Part shown: piece by piece, positions 1-12,355 of the stretch
Numbering within the stretch: position 1 is the first letter of the stretch
Layout: the number at the start of each line of letters is the position of its first letter
Assembly (NCBI GenBank): GCA_036429605.1
Contig: JAVFKD010000016.1
Location: forward strand, 3,596,001 to 3,660,000
Length of the DNA stretch: 64,000 bases
Direction of reading: 5' to 3'
Origin: Cladobotryum mycophilum
Taxonomy: Eukaryota; Ascomycota; Sordariomycetes; Hypocreales; Hypocreaceae
Position numbers and translations under genes: made by a program
The notes under the pieces: model-generated
Database searches by the model: none
What the model was told of the DNA's origin: nothing
Seen by the model: the letters and a program-made list of their open reading frames with translations, nothing else

Positions 1-547
1 GCAGCTTCGGGAAAGTTCGTGGACCAGGTCCACCCACCGATTGATAACATGACTTTCAGGTGACGATTCTTTTTTTAAGCAAGAAAAGCTGCTTAACACA
101 GCCGTATGCATTGTTGCCGGTATCACTCCAGGCTAAACGGGTACGATGTTAGGATATACACAGTAACAGTCCAGTAACGGTGGGAGTACATACAGTCCTC
201 GGGGTAGTGTTTCTCTAGGTCCGCGTATGTATCCCCGGAATACCTATTATTTCTTAGTTAAGAAACAAGTACATCTAGGTAAGTATTTACACAGTCCCAT
301 CGGCCCGAACATTCATGAAGGCATAGAGAACATGAGAAATATATGAAGCAGGAAGCGATGATGGTTGATAATTACGTGCGTAAATGCCCCTGTAGAGTTA
401 TTATTAACGGATGCAAAAGGGCTAATCAGAAACTAACCAGTTTGTAAAGTAAACTGCATTGACAAAGCCCTGATCACGCTTCTGTGTTGCTGTTACTTGG
501 GATGCTACTGCAGCGCAAGCCATTGCTAAAAGTAAAATAAACCTCAT
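1..547 (-). CDS. GH18 chitinase, 5' part (runs off the left edge)
   Basis: Four short exons rebuilt by splice phase: 547-438, 389-291, 243-194 and 132-1, with introns of 48, 47 and 60 nt that have GTTAGT, GTAAAT and GTATGT donors. Exon 1 gives a hydrophobic signal peptide and a Lys-Arg site, followed by a stretch ending AVYFTNWG. Exon 2 continues YARNYQP and HVLYAFMNV; exon 3 gives DTYADLEKHYP; exon 4 gives KVMLSIGGWTWS. These are the first beta strands of the GH18 chitinase barrel. The catalytic DxxDxDxE motif would lie beyond the left edge. The family hydrolyses chitin and the protein is probably secreted. In exon 4 the frame breaks at a run of seven A (plus-strand T at 70-76); eight would restore it. 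Family assignment is firm; whether the gene is intact cannot be seen. Confidence 0.85.
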
Positions 548-1071
548 TATAAAGTTAATAAGCACTCTGTAGTTGTACCTCAAATAGCTAAGAGGTACAG
601 CGCTACATATAAACTAAATACTAGCTAAGAAGCCATAATTTGCTTTCTTTTTAAAGGTCCGTTTACGGGCTCTATTAAAGTAAATTAACCAATAGAATTA
701 AAGTATCATTTACTTTACTTGCTATGTTTGGTTGACTCTTATTGGTTAATTCCAAATTAGCCTTATGTAGCTAATATTTATTTTAAAGTAATATATAAGT
801 AATTTATATATTTATAAAGGAGTATTAAAGGGTTTCTTACATTATAAAATATAATATCATACTAAAAACACATTATGATGCAAATATACTTAAAACGTCA
901 TGATATAAACGCTTATAAAAGATTGTATTATAATAAATATAAAAGAGGAATGACTAGAACTAAATTTAAGACTACATTAGAGAGTATAAAAGAAGAGAGA
1001 GAAGAAGAGGAAAAATATAAGAATTATTAAAAGACTAGTTTATTATAATTTAGCTTTTATTATTATCTTAA
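548..1071. other. AT-rich gap with one 51-codon ORF
   Basis: From about 600 the sequence becomes AT-rich. The only open stretch is 875-1030 on the plus strand, 51 codons, very rich in Lys, Glu, Arg and Tyr. It could be an exon remnant; nothing else supports it as a gene. Confidence 0.4.
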
Positions 1072-1690
1072 CTAGTATTTTTTATGATAAGTCTTATTTA
1101 AGGATACTGGTAAATATCCATAGCCCTGTTCTTGAACACTCTGTTTAATTGTTTTAGATGTTTGTTGAGTATGTTGCTCTGCTGTAAGTGAATTATGCAG
1201 TTGCTGTTGGTCTTTACAACTCCGACACAGTACTGCTTTATAATCTAAAACTAACACTCCAATACAAGAGGCAAGATGCAGGCAAATAAACACAAGGTTT
1301 ATTATAGAGCCTGTGCGTACGAACCCGTATTTTAAATCACCTCCAGTATGCTGTTTAAGCTTTTCTGCAGCAGTACTAAGTCCCCACGTAATACAGAATA
1401 ATAGCGCAGAACATATCCAAGCAAAAAGGCTAAAGAGGAGTGCTAGAAGAGAGCTTATAAGTGACTTTAAAGGCCAGAAGTGGCAAAGAGTTGATATAAT
1501 AGTAAATATAAGACCAAGAATAAGAGTAATAATCACAACTTGGAAATTAACGCAGGGACCAACACAGGCCTCTTTTGTACCAGCACTGGCTTTAATTGGA
1601 ATGCTAATAGCTGTCTCAGCTGCTGCAATAGCACTGCTAATAATATGGGGAACCGCTGTATTGGATCCTACTTGGAGGAACCCAGACCGC
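1072..1690 (-). CDS. Multi-pass membrane protein, 5' end missing
   Basis: The frame is open on the minus strand from about 1690 to a stop at 1072. It starts abruptly where AT-rich DNA meets a GC-rich tract (1685-1720), with no ATG at a sensible place, so an upstream exon is missing or was lost at a junction. About 205 residues remain. They contain a short hydrophobic segment near the left edge, then three hydrophobic segments: a long one in VIITLILGLIFTIISTLC followed by LISSLLALLFSLFAWICSALLF, and one around INLVFICLHLASCIGVLVL. A polar Gln-rich tail follows. The layout recalls fungal four-pass membrane proteins, but I do not recognise the family. Treat it as a partial or decayed gene. Confidence 0.45.
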
Positions 1691-2464
1691 GCCGCCGGGC
1701 ACCGCTGCGACCCGGCGCTTAAAGAGGACTGACTGACGTGAATTTGGCACCCAAGTACTAGCAGCCATGGGCTTTTGGAAATTTATCAGCATTTTCTCTC
1801 TCTCGTGCAATCAGCCTTGAAAGGTGCCCGCCTAGATATGGATCCATGATGCTGTCTGCTGGTCTTATAGAGGGGGATGGAGGGGCACTGGGGGGCACTC
1901 TTCATCTGACATACAGGGATTCATGAGCTGTGTAATAGTCGTTCCCCAAGTCTGGCAATAAACATATAGCCATATCTTGCGTCTGAATCCAATTGGATTC
2001 TTTTACACGCCCTGATTATTGAGTATGACTATGGACAGAGAAGTTCAGGGGGCTTGATGGTAACACTTGGTGGCGGTCGAGTCAACAATTGTATTTATGC
2101 TACCGCTGCTCATTGCTCGTGTTGCCCTAAATTTCCCACGCTGCTTGATATTCCTCCTGTCATCCTATATTTCCTGCATTGCTTGAAATTTCCCGTGTTG
2201 CTATGGGTTATTCCTGTTGCTGTCGATTTTTAGAAATGTCCGGAGTCTGGACTGATGAAGGCAATTTCCTGCAGCGACATGCACGCGTCTTCCGTGTACG
2301 CGCTCGCTTGGTCGGGTTTCATTGGCCTTGTTCCCACATATGCCCAATTGCTCAGCCCAACGTCGCCGCAGATCTTGGGACATGATGCCTGCTTTCATTT
2401 ACCCGATCACTTCATCACCTCCAAGCTCGTTCTTCAATGAGATCAACGGAAACCGCTGTAATTC
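1691..2464. other. Intergenic, upstream of NLR1
   Basis: No convincing gene. It contains loosely repeated TTGC/ATTTCC-type motifs at about 2100-2220 and is presumably the promoter region of the NLR gene that starts at 2465. Confidence 0.4.
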
Positions 2465-5400
2465 ATGGCGCCATCGTGGGTGAAGAAGCTCTGCTCGAGG
2501 AAGCGCGACAGTAGGCGTTCTACGCCTGAGCCGTCAGCTGCGTCCACGTCTCACGAACCCAAAGTTGAAATCAAGAGCCAAGAACAGAATGCCAGCCACC
2601 AGAAACCTGGTGCCGACCAGAGGGGACAAGATGTCAGCAATCAGGAAGCTGAAGCCGTCCACCAAGCACCTGGAACTAATGAGGATCCCAAAATCGCGTC
2701 TCCATCAATTCAAGAACGACTTTGGAATCAAGCATACGAGCAGGCTAAAGTAAGCGACGCCGACGTCGTGGAAGCATACGAGAAAATCATCTCCCTCGAA
2801 CTCCCCGGCCAGCCGCAGTCGCCGATTGACACTGAATGTCCGTCAAACCAGATCGATCCGACGCCGGACAAAAGACGCCAACAAATGCAGATTATTGTGC
2901 AGGCCGGCCTTGAAAGGACGAAGATGAAAGCATCAATAGAGCAACGGATCGGCAAAAACTTGAAGACGTTTGGCGTCGTCAGGAAAACGATGGACCAAGC
3001 TGTGCGCTCCGCCCCAGAGGCTGCTGTGGCGTGGGTTGGCATCTGCTTTACTCTAGAGGTAAGTCTAATGATCTTATGCTATTGTTAGCCAAGGCTGACT
3101 TGAATATCAGATGCTCTCCAACCCGATTACCGAAGCGAGGATCAATCGAGAGGGAATCGCATACGTTGTCTCGAGGATGGACTGGTACTGGCATCTCTCG
3201 GACCTTCTTTTAAACGTCAACAGAGGCGAAGCGTGGTCGATGGTACTGCAAACCCAACTTGAGAAGCACATCGTCGACCTATACCAACAGCTTCTACTGT
3301 ATCAGATGAAGAGTGTGTGTCTTTATCATCGTCATGGTGGCGTGGCCTTCTTGCGGGACATGATCAAGCTGGACGATTGGGACGACCAGCTCAACAACAT
3401 TCGGAACGCTGAAGCACTCGTCAACGAAGATTCAAGAATTTTCAACACCTCAGCTATTCGAACACAGCTTGATAGCATTGTCTCATCCGGTGATGGTCTG
3501 CAGAAAGAGCTGAAATCCATTCTATCAGCCATTGAGGACCACAAAGCACAACAGCAGGAGATCCAAAGAACTGAGAAAGAAGAAGAGTGTCTAAAGGATA
3601 TGCGTGTTACAGATCCCCAACTTGACAAGACCCGAATCGAAAATACAAACGGAGGTCTTTTGCAGGATTCGTACATTTGGGTTGTCAAGGATAAAGATTT
3701 TGTGTATTGGCGAGATCATCCTGAGAGTCGACTGTTGTGGATCAAAGGGGACCCCGGCAAAGGCAAAACGATGCTTGTCTGCGGTATTATCAACGAGTTG
3801 CAAACCAACCAATCTGCAAAACCGTACTACTTTTTCTGTCAGGCAACCGATGACCGGCTGAACAATGCTACTGGAGTTTTGTGTGGTCTGATCTACTCGA
3901 TTGCCTGTGAGCATCAACAGGCTCTCTCATTCGTGATGGAGAAGTACAAGCATGCAGGCAAGGACTTATTTCGAGATGTCAATTCTTGGACTGCCTTGTC
4001 TGCGATTTTTACCTGCATCCTACAGGACCCAAGTTTAAAAGAAAAGGTGTTCATGATTGATGCTCTTGACGAGTGTGTGAAGGACCGTCCCCTTCTTCTT
4101 GATTTCATCGCTCAGGCGTCTGCAAAGTTTGAAGCGAAATGGATTGTGTCAAGCCGAAACTGGACTAGCATTGAAGAGAAACTGCAACCAAGTTCTCAAA
4201 GGACGCGGCTATCTCTTGAGATTAATGAGCAGTCAATCTCTGACGCCGTCCGCGTTTACGTTGAGCATAAAGTCGATCAACTGGCAAAGCTCAAGAAGCT
4301 AGATGATGCCACGCGCGCTGGCGTTCAAGATCATTTGTCCACCAATGCAAATGGCACATTCCTGTGGGTAGCCTTGGTTTACAAGGAGCTATCTAAAGAA
4401 GATGTGAATAAACGACACATGCTGAAAACGGTAAAAATGTTTCCCCCCGACCTTGAACCACTCTATGCACGCATGATGAAACAAGTTCATGGGTTGCAAG
4501 ATGCGGATCTTTGTAAACAGGTTCTGGGGTTGATCTCACTTGTTTACCGACCTATTTCATTGGTGGAGTTGGCATCTCTCGTCAAAACACCGGAAGCGAT
4601 TGATGATCTCGATGAGCTGAGGGATGTTGTCGCTGCTTGTGGATCCTTTCTTGTTTTGAAGAATGATGTGGTCTACTTTGTCCATCAGTCGGCCAAAGAC
4701 TTCTTACTTAACAGAGCATCTGATCAGATTTTCGCTTCTGGCATCGCCTACAGACACTACGATATATTCTTAAGATCACTGGAGATTTTGTCAAAGACGC
4801 TTCGACGTGACATATACAATCTCCGTCACCCCGGAGCTCTAATGAGCAAACTTTATCCACCGAATCCAGATCCGCTGGCGCCTGTTCGTTACTCCTGCGT
4901 GTTTTGGGTCGACCATCTTCGAGGCGCTAGTTCTTATGAGATGACAGTGTGTGGATCTAGCTTGCAAGACGAAGGTGTTGCTCACACGTTTCTCAAAGCG
5001 CATTTCTTACATTGGCTGGAAGGGCTCAGCCTTTTGAAAACGTTCTTGGAGGGTGTGAGAGCCATAAGGACCTTGGAAGCCTTGGTAAGTAGATCTTCAA
5101 AGCGGGCGTTAGAATCTTGTGATTACTCGCTGAATGATAATCTGACCAATTTATTTATTAGACGACGAATAAATCAGGTCTGATGGGCAAATTCATCAAA
5201 GATGCTCATCGCTTTGTCCTATCGTTCCGGTTGGCGATTGAATCTGCTCCTCTACAAACATACACTTCGGCACTCATTTTTGCTCCCACCTCCAGCACGA
5301 TCCGGGAAACATTTGAGACGAAGTACAGTCCAGGGTGGATCATACCGAAACCTAGCGTACAGTCAGAATGGAATGCATGCCTACAAACGCTAGAAGGCCA

Positions 5401-7122
5401 CGAAGGCTGGGTCCGTTCAGTGTTATTTTCACCAGACGGCACGCAACTAGCGTCAGCGTCGTATGATGGAACTGTAAAGATCTGGGATCGGGTCACAGGC
5501 GCGTGTCTGCGGACACTCCGTCATGGAGTGAGGGATTATGACGGCCCGGAAGCAGTGGCGTTCTCACCAAACGGCATGCAATTGGCATCAGCATCTGAAA
5601 ATTCTATTAAGATATGGAATCCGGCGAAAGGCGCCTGCTTAATGACGTTTGCTCGTTGGGACGGAAGGGTTAACTCGATGGTATTTTCTGTGGATGGCAC
5701 GCAGCTGATGTCAAGTTATTGCTGGAAAGATGAGTCTCTTCAAGTATGGGATCCAGTGACGGGCGTCGGGCTTGAGAAGCATCATTGCTATCCGGGAGTT
5801 GAGTCAACCGTATGCTCAGAAATGAGTACAGGAGAGGAATCCACATCAGCTAGAAGCACTCTCAAAATTCGAGATCCGATCAGAGGGTCGTGCGTGCAGA
5901 TAGTTACTGAGGACCCTGAGGATTTTTGCCAGAATGTGGCGTTTTCACCTGACAGCTCGCAGTTGGCATTAGCTGATGGGAAAACACTTCTAATGTTGAA
6001 TGCAGCTACAGGCGTCTACGTGCAAAAGCTCGAGGAACATACGGCCGCAATTGAGTCGTTGACATTCTCGCGAGACGGTGCACGACTCGCATCAGGATCC
6101 GATGATCGAACAATTAAGATTTGGGCTACGGCAACAGGCGCGTGCCTCCAGACGTTGGAAGGCCACACAGACATCATCTGTTCAGTGGCATTTTCGCCCG
6201 ATGGTACGCAATTGGCGTCGGCATCAGATGATAATACTATCAAGATTTGGGATCTTGCTTTAGGCAGTGCTGGAAACCTACAGAAATCAGAGGGTCATCA
6301 AGACAGAGTTAGGTCAGTAACATATTCATCAGACAACACACGGGTTGCATCAGGATCAGAGGATTGCACTATTAAGATTTGGGATCCCACAACAGGCGCC
6401 TGCTTGCAAACGCTTCAAGGCCATGACAGAGCGGTTTTTATGGTGGTATTTTCTCCCGACAGCCAGCAATTAGCGTCAGCGGGGGGAGAGCTGATAGTAA
6501 GATTTGGGATCTCACTACGGGCACATGCCAGCATACATTTGAGAACACAGAATATCCATTTGTCCATTCAATGGCTTTTTCACCCAACGGCGCCCGACTA
6601 GCGCTAGCGTCATCTGTTGGATATTGGAATGGTGATGGTGCTATCATCATCTTAGATGCCATCAATGGCACGCATATTCACGAGCTTCATCCTGCATCAA
6701 AGACAATAGCCGTAGTGTTTTCATCGGACAGCATGCGGTTGGGGTCTGCATCGGAACATGGTACCGTGCACATATGGGATCCGGCTACGGGCACATGTCT
6801 GCACAGGCTCAAGATATCTGTTAAGCTAGCGTCACAGAAAAGCTGGCTTAAAGATTTGAGAACTCTTCAACTCCAACGCTTGGTCGCCAATCTACTGCAG
6901 GAGCAAGATTCGGCATATGAACTCAGGCACGAGTTTGAGTTTACGGAAGACAGGACATGGCTTCTGAGGCGAGGACAGCCTTTCCTCTGGCTTCCCCTAA
7001 ACTATCGGCCTTATATAATGACATTCTCCGGCGAACTTCTTACCATTGGTTCCGAGTCCGGTCCGGTTTTCTTTTTCCGCTTATTCCTCGCCGATTTAGA
7101 TACGGAGATGGCGGAGGTGTAG
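2465..7122 (+). CDS. NLR1: NACHT_N-NACHT-WD40 STAND protein (one frame break)
   Basis: Exons 2465-3058, 3111-5084 and 5162-7122, all joined in phase 0 with GTAAGT donors. The product would be about 1,509 residues. Residues 1-200 hold a basic Ser-rich start and the NWD N-terminal region (LWNQAYEQAK, VVEAYEKIIS). NACHT follows, with Walker A GDPGKGKT near residue 411, Walker B FMIDALDEC and the WIVSSRN motif. The C-terminal part has about 11 diverged WD repeats and a tail with WLPLNYRP that is shared with NLR2. Family knowledge: fungal STAND proteins of this kind act as oligomerising immune or incompatibility receptors, with the repeats sensing ligand. The frame breaks in WD repeat 9 inside a run of six G at 6481-6486; one extra G restores the full length exactly. 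Either an assembly error or a recent pseudogene. Confidence 0.9.
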
Positions 7123-7946
7123 AGGCGTTCTTCCTACTACTATTCTCTACTAACATATTACTCAACATTCCAAGAGCGAGGAGAGACAAGGGCAACAAGG
7201 GGAATGAAGGGTGGTGAGAGGAATTGAGGGGGATATAGAGCAACAATGGGAGTCGACGGGTAATTGGAAGAACCACTGGGAATCAGGGGTAAGAAGAGGA
7301 ATTGACCTACCGAACCATGTTTATTTGTGGTATAGAGAGACTCAACCTTTCCGTTCCGTTATGCAGTCTGCTGAGTGTCGCAGAACCTTAGAGGTAAACC
7401 CTCCCCCAAGCCGACAGGAACATAGCTTAAACATCATTTCGTACGTGCTGTAAAGAGGACTGTTTGACTAGAATACCAGTAGAACATGGTACTGGACAGG
7501 CCTTGCGATTTCCTTTAGATTCTCTTTTTTTTTTTTTTTTTTTTTTTTGGCTAAGACCAGTATCCTACACTCTATACATGGTACTGGCTTAAGAATATGT
7601 GCTGGCTCTTATCTGACAAATATGAGCTATTCACGGTCATTATATAACTTAATATAGGCTACGAGATTTCGTCTGAATAGGGTCTGGACCTTGTACTTGT
7701 AGGGCCCGTCGAGTGTAATTTGGTGCTTACTTTTCTCATAATAGACTAGCTGCTCAGCGCGTTTGGCGGACAGGTGATCAGATGTATCATAGATGTCGTT
7801 GATTTGTCGCTGGGTTCCGCTTCCTTCTCACGACCTGTAAAGAATGCCATGGAAATATTTGGGAGCAGGGCGACTGAACCAGATACAAATATACACCCTC
7901 GCCTTAAGACATCTGAATGAGAGAGGGAAAATACTAGATTGTATGG
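7123..7946. other. 3' flank of NLR1 with a 24-T tract
   Basis: No gene seen. A run of 24 T lies at 7525-7548. Short ORFs here have no recognisable content. Confidence 0.4.
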
Positions 7947-8386
7947 CTAGTATCGCTGTACAACCAGTATCGTGGCATACACAATCCCAGACAATGCCTC
8001 CCATAATGCCACACCCGACATCCCATCGATTCCGAGATAAACGGCCGCCAGGAGTTTTATCGGTATCATGGCACCAAGAGCCAACTTTACGGCGGAGTGC
8101 GACCCTCGCGTGGCGAGTACAAGGTGCGTTGCGCCTAGTGTTAATGAGGTGAGACTTTTTGCAGAGCTGTTAGCTTTGGCATGCTATCAAAATTGAACAT
8201 CCAACCTATTGGATCCATGGATACGATATTTTCTACCTACCCAATGATGTGCAATGCCGTTCTGGGGACACCAGCCAGCGGCTCTCCAACAGCCGTGGCG
8301 GCATCTGGGGTGAAAAGAGCCCGGGAACCCGAAATAGCGATTGGGAGGGACTGTAGTGCTAAAACCCAACGGGCGAATGTCTCCAT
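7947..8386 (-). CDS. Small multi-pass membrane protein, DUF4267-like
   Basis: Rebuilt from two exons, 8386-8241 and 8166-7947, with a 74-nt intron that has a GTAGGT donor and GCTAACAG at its 3' end. The phase-2 join gives a clean 121-residue protein. The sequence is almost all small and hydrophobic residues in about four membrane spans: METFARWVLALQSLPIAISG, a loop with FTPDAATAVGEPL, TALHIIG, then LTLGATHLVLA, LALGAMIPIKLLAAVYLG and IVYATILVVQ. A positional match to short four-span DUF4267 proteins is suggestive, but I rely on memory of the family for this. Because neither exon stands out alone, the gene is easy to miss. No function is known to me. Confidence 0.7.
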
Positions 8387-9092
8387 TTTCAATGTTCCGA
8401 TTTGCAAATACAATTGTCTGTGTGCGTATGAAAAGATGTGTGAATGAAACATGGACGGGAAAATATTTCAGATCAAGGGCGTCGAGTACATGTCTGAGCA
8501 CGGCGCCTTGGATCCTCAGGCGGGAATCTGTCCTTGGTTAGATCTTTTCCTACTCCGTACCTACCCAGATAGTAAGTATGGATACCTTCCTACTACGGAT
8601 ATTTGTAGCTTGTGATTGGATCTCGTTTCTAGTTTATTTTTAGTAATAAGCTATCCTATCTATTTATCTAATGGCCACAACCTGTCGTGAGTTTACTAAC
8701 ATAGAAATCTATCGTAGGATGATAAACACACTTTTACCCTCTTAGCTAATGCGGAGTTTTGGGCGCAAAATCTTCTTCTAATACTCCGTACATAGAACTT
8801 CATATCATTTAAAATTAATATGTCCTGTATAAAGAACTGTTTAATTGACGTATTCGTTGAACACCTCAGTTCCGTTGCCTCTGGCTACCGTACCGGTTAA
8901 AGGATTCTTACAACCAACACATCAAGTCTAGCAGCTTACGGAAACCTCACTCAAGTAAAATCAGGCATTCTTGCCTTCTCACGGGTACCCAAATACGTAC
9001 CTGTCCATTCGGCGGTGTGCCTCTCGCATACCGTATCAATTCTCAGTCTAAAAATTCCATTCTCATAACCGAGAGTATACCAGATTCACCCG
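8387..9092. other. Intergenic
   Basis: Probable shared promoter region between the small membrane protein gene (minus) and the gene at 9093 (plus). No gene or RNA signal was recognised. Confidence 0.4.
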
Positions 9093-9506
9093 ATGGAAAT
9101 GCCTCTTCCACTTTTTCTAGTCGAATCCATCGGTGCCCCCCGCAATCACCGCACTCTCTTTGTGCGCCTAGACGAAAGCAAAGGAAACGGTCGTCAGTTC
9201 CAAGTCAAGGGAAACATCCAAGAGGGCATGATGTATGAGTCCAAGGAGGTGGACCGCCCCGAGAGTTCCATCGAATACATAGGCATGAGTCAATTGGGCT
9301 GGGTGGCCGACTCGGACCTCCAACGTATCGAGGAAATATGTCGGTCGAATCCGCCTCCGAAGAAGCAGTTTGACGGGCCCAGGCGTATCGATCCAAAGAC
9401 ACCACTGAGGCGCTGTCAAGAGTGGACCACGGAGACGATTCGTCTTCTAGAATCTGAAGGCATTTTGAAACCTCTGATTGACGAGCAGGATATGGGTGCC
9501 AGGTGA
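9093..9506 (+). CDS. Small fungal protein, possibly DUF6914-like
   Basis: A single-exon ORF of 137 residues with an ATG start. The central and C-terminal parts carry a pattern I associate with a fungal-only protein family: GWVADSDLQRIEEICRSN, then PPPKKQFDGP, then TPLRRCQEWTTETIRLL. The N-terminal part (FLVESIGAPRNHRTLFVRL) resembles a short beta-rich domain. No catalytic residues, signal peptide or membrane span are visible. It lies next to, and points toward, the HET-domain gene. Family name is tentative; function is not known. Confidence 0.65.
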   Translation: MEMPLPLFLVESIGAPRNHRTLFVRLDESKGNGRQFQVKGNIQEGMMYESKEVDRPESSIEYIGMSQLGWVADSDLQRIEEICRSNPPPKKQFDGPRRIDPKTPLRRCQEWTTETIRLLESEGILKPLIDEQDMGAR

Positions 9507-9936
9507 GAGCCGATGCCACACCCCTAGAGGATTGTTTGTCGGACCAAAGTAAATTTGCCAGTTCTTGGTTTCTGAATAAGAGGGAGAGGTGGTTGTGTAG
9601 TAAGTTGGTGGAAGATGCTCAGCATAAAACACATAAGTACTGGAACATCTCCGAAGCCTCTGTTGGTCAACATTATGGTATGATGCATGTTTATACGTCG
9701 ATGAATAGTTCTGGAATCCAGGTTTCTTCAACATTGGCTACATTTGGACCAGGTACCACTACAAAATTACAGACAGTCTCTTGAAGACACTCATGTCATC
9801 ACCTGAAGGCATGGCTCGCCCAGACTCTTCGGCCATCTTTAACATTGGAAATAATGGGGTTTCCCTCGCCTTGTGCCACCAATATTCAAGGAGCTTTATC
9901 TACCGGTGGGATTTCCAATACGTAATACAACACATC
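9507..9936. other. 3' intergenic between convergent genes
   Basis: No gene recognised. The region separates two convergent genes, the 9093 gene and the HET gene. Confidence 0.4.
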
Positions 9937-12139
9937 CTATACCAGAGTAATAGTGCAAGGCTCCCCAAACACAAAGTCTTCACCCACTTCTTCCTCGGGA
10001 TATCTTCTCAAATATGCCACACGCCTGAACAAGCCTTCTGAGACTTCTCGCAACACAATGCCCGACGCATACCACAGCCTAAGACCAGGTATGTCAGGGT
10101 TCCCCGTCTCGGCTATGTTCCTAGAGAGAAACGCATAATAAACGCCCTCCCCGTCTCCCAACTCATCTATTTCCAGGTCGTCCACAATTCGATACGGTCC
10201 GGTTGACTTATCGGTCGTGTATTCCTGTTTAGTGCGCCGTGTGATTCGGCACCCGATTCTAAGCACGTTCTCTTTGACTATATCCATACTTGACAGTCTG
10301 TCGAGGGTTTGCTGGCTCAAGGCTGTGGTATCAACGAGAGATGCCTTGGCGCCATATTTATCGCCAGAGTCTGAAAAGAATCGGATCGGACAGTCGAGAC
10401 AAGCCCAAGACCAATTGGGTGCTCTGGGAGATCTCGTTTTCTGGGTCATCGTTTGCGTGGGAAGCTCATTGCCGTCTGCATCTCGTTTATCCCAGCTGAG
10501 GCCTTTGGCATCATCGCTTCGACTCCATAGCAGCAACTGAGGAAGACAGGCTATCCAAGTGCCGGCCACATACTTGGCACTTAGATCAGGCTCCAGATGA
10601 AGACTCATCTCACTTGCTAGGCCTTCCACCCCGGCCAGCCTGTCGTCTGCAACTGTCAAGTTCCGCCTCGTAAACTCAACCACCATTTCCTCCCACACGC
10701 CGCCCAGATATTCCGCATTCATCCACTTCTCGCCATGCACACTCTTATGATACTGAAACTCACTGAAGAGTCGCCGATCAGGGGCATACAGCGTCGCGCT
10801 GTCGTAAAGACGCAGCGGTCCACTATTCAGCCGCTTACTGGATCCCTTCTTGTTGCATTCGCAGTAGACTTCAAACTCGGAGAAGGTCACTAATCTAGAA
10901 GAGAGCATGGCTTCCTGCAAGGCCCAGCCACGAGTAAGTAAAGGGTGGATGGGCCGGTTAGCCCGGACTTCCACGGCCAAGGTGACTTCGCCCTGCATGC
11001 GAGAACCCGGGACAATGCCAGACAACACGTGCGACGGTGTTTGTGCACGAGACAGATTAGGGTGTAGAAAGGGATATTTTGCACCCGGAGAGGTTGCAGC
11101 GACAATGGTGACCGTCGCATTGCGATACAGCTCGCCCATCTTGCCGATTTCATTGGCTTTATCTTGATCATTGTCCTGGATAATGCACAATGCATCGATC
11201 CACAGGTATGCAAACCCAAGTCGCCGAGCCACGAGTACAGCATCCTGTAGACCAGGGGGAGGTCCGACATGTCGATTGCATTCATCAGCTGCGTGATATT
11301 GCCATTTGTTGCCGTAAGTGGCTGTGGACCGCCCCATGTATAGCTCAGAGCCACGTAATTTTCATATTCTTCTCCTTGTGTCGGGCGGATCTTGACAATT
11401 CCTGAATCTGCATTTCGTACATCTATGACGCGGGTTGGCAGTTTCGGCTTCCCCTCATAGACGCAGCCATCATGCTTATTGGTGGACGTGCAATCGTGAA
11501 TCCAGTCGAGAGCTTCACTCATTATCTCATCATCCATGAAATCTTCCAAAAATGGCCTTCGTGGAAATATTTCTGCCATGGGATCCCCTTTTATTTTATT
11601 TTTGACATTTTAGATAATGCTGAGAGAGATTTATGGAGGCACTCATACATACCTGCTTTTGCAAGGACGACGAATTCTATCACCGGAGACCAATACTGCA
11701 CCTTGACAATGTCTTTGTGTAGGGCGCCCACAATCTTTCCCGTGCCTTTTAGCTGGGAACGTGGAAGAGGTTCCCGTTTAGAACTTGACTTCCCTTGACG
11801 AACCTCGGGCGGCGGATTGTCCGCAAAGAAATGCAATAGCGGTTCTGTGTTGCCTTGGAGCCGTGAGAGTAACGACTGTGATGACTGGGCTGATTGAGCT
11901 TCCTGAGCGAGTTCTGCATTCCATTTCTGCCACCCGCGTTGGAATATAATCTTGCATAGCATGCAACCGGCCTCGGCACTTTTCCAGCAATTCGTTATGC
12001 TGAGATGTTTGTAGCCCCGGACAGAGCAGAGGTCGGTGATGTTTCGCTCTGTTGCGAAGATCCCCGCACACGCCTTGCAACATGTTGCATCGCCACTTTC
12101 CGGCCGTCGCCAAAATTGCAGACGCTGATATGTCGACAT
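9937..12139 (-). CDS. HET-domain protein (one frame break)
   Basis: Exon 1 is 12139-11653 and exon 2 is 11587-9937, with a 65-nt GTATGT intron joined in phase 1. The product would be 712 residues. The N-terminal 80 residues hold a Cys-rich stretch (CCKACAG, GCMLCKIIF). The HET domain follows with its three boxes: YVALSYTWGG, LWIDALCIIQDND and TRGWALQEAMLSSR. The C-terminal half has APNWSWACLD, common in this family. HET domains trigger cell death in vegetative incompatibility in Podospora and Neurospora. The frame breaks between the first two boxes at a run of five C on the coding strand (plus-strand G at 11255-11259); six would restore it. No other defect is visible. Confidence 0.9.
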
Positions 12140-12355
12140 GTGAACTAGAGTAGTATACCCTATAAAGAATAATATGATGCCTCAAGCCCAGTTTTTATAT
12201 GTGAGGTCAAGAATCGAGAGTAAAACGGCGATCAGGTGGAGAGGTTGTGGCTGCTGACGAGAGGGGAGATTTCGACAACAGAATGGATCAGAAAACTCCC
12301 AGCATGAGCTGAAGACTCGGGCCGCGTTTGCATGTATCACCTGTACATATTCAGC

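Noticed and set aside
7844..8447. Plus-strand ORFs of 102 and 88 codons
   Set aside because: They lie opposite the spliced minus-strand membrane protein gene and have no recognisable content.
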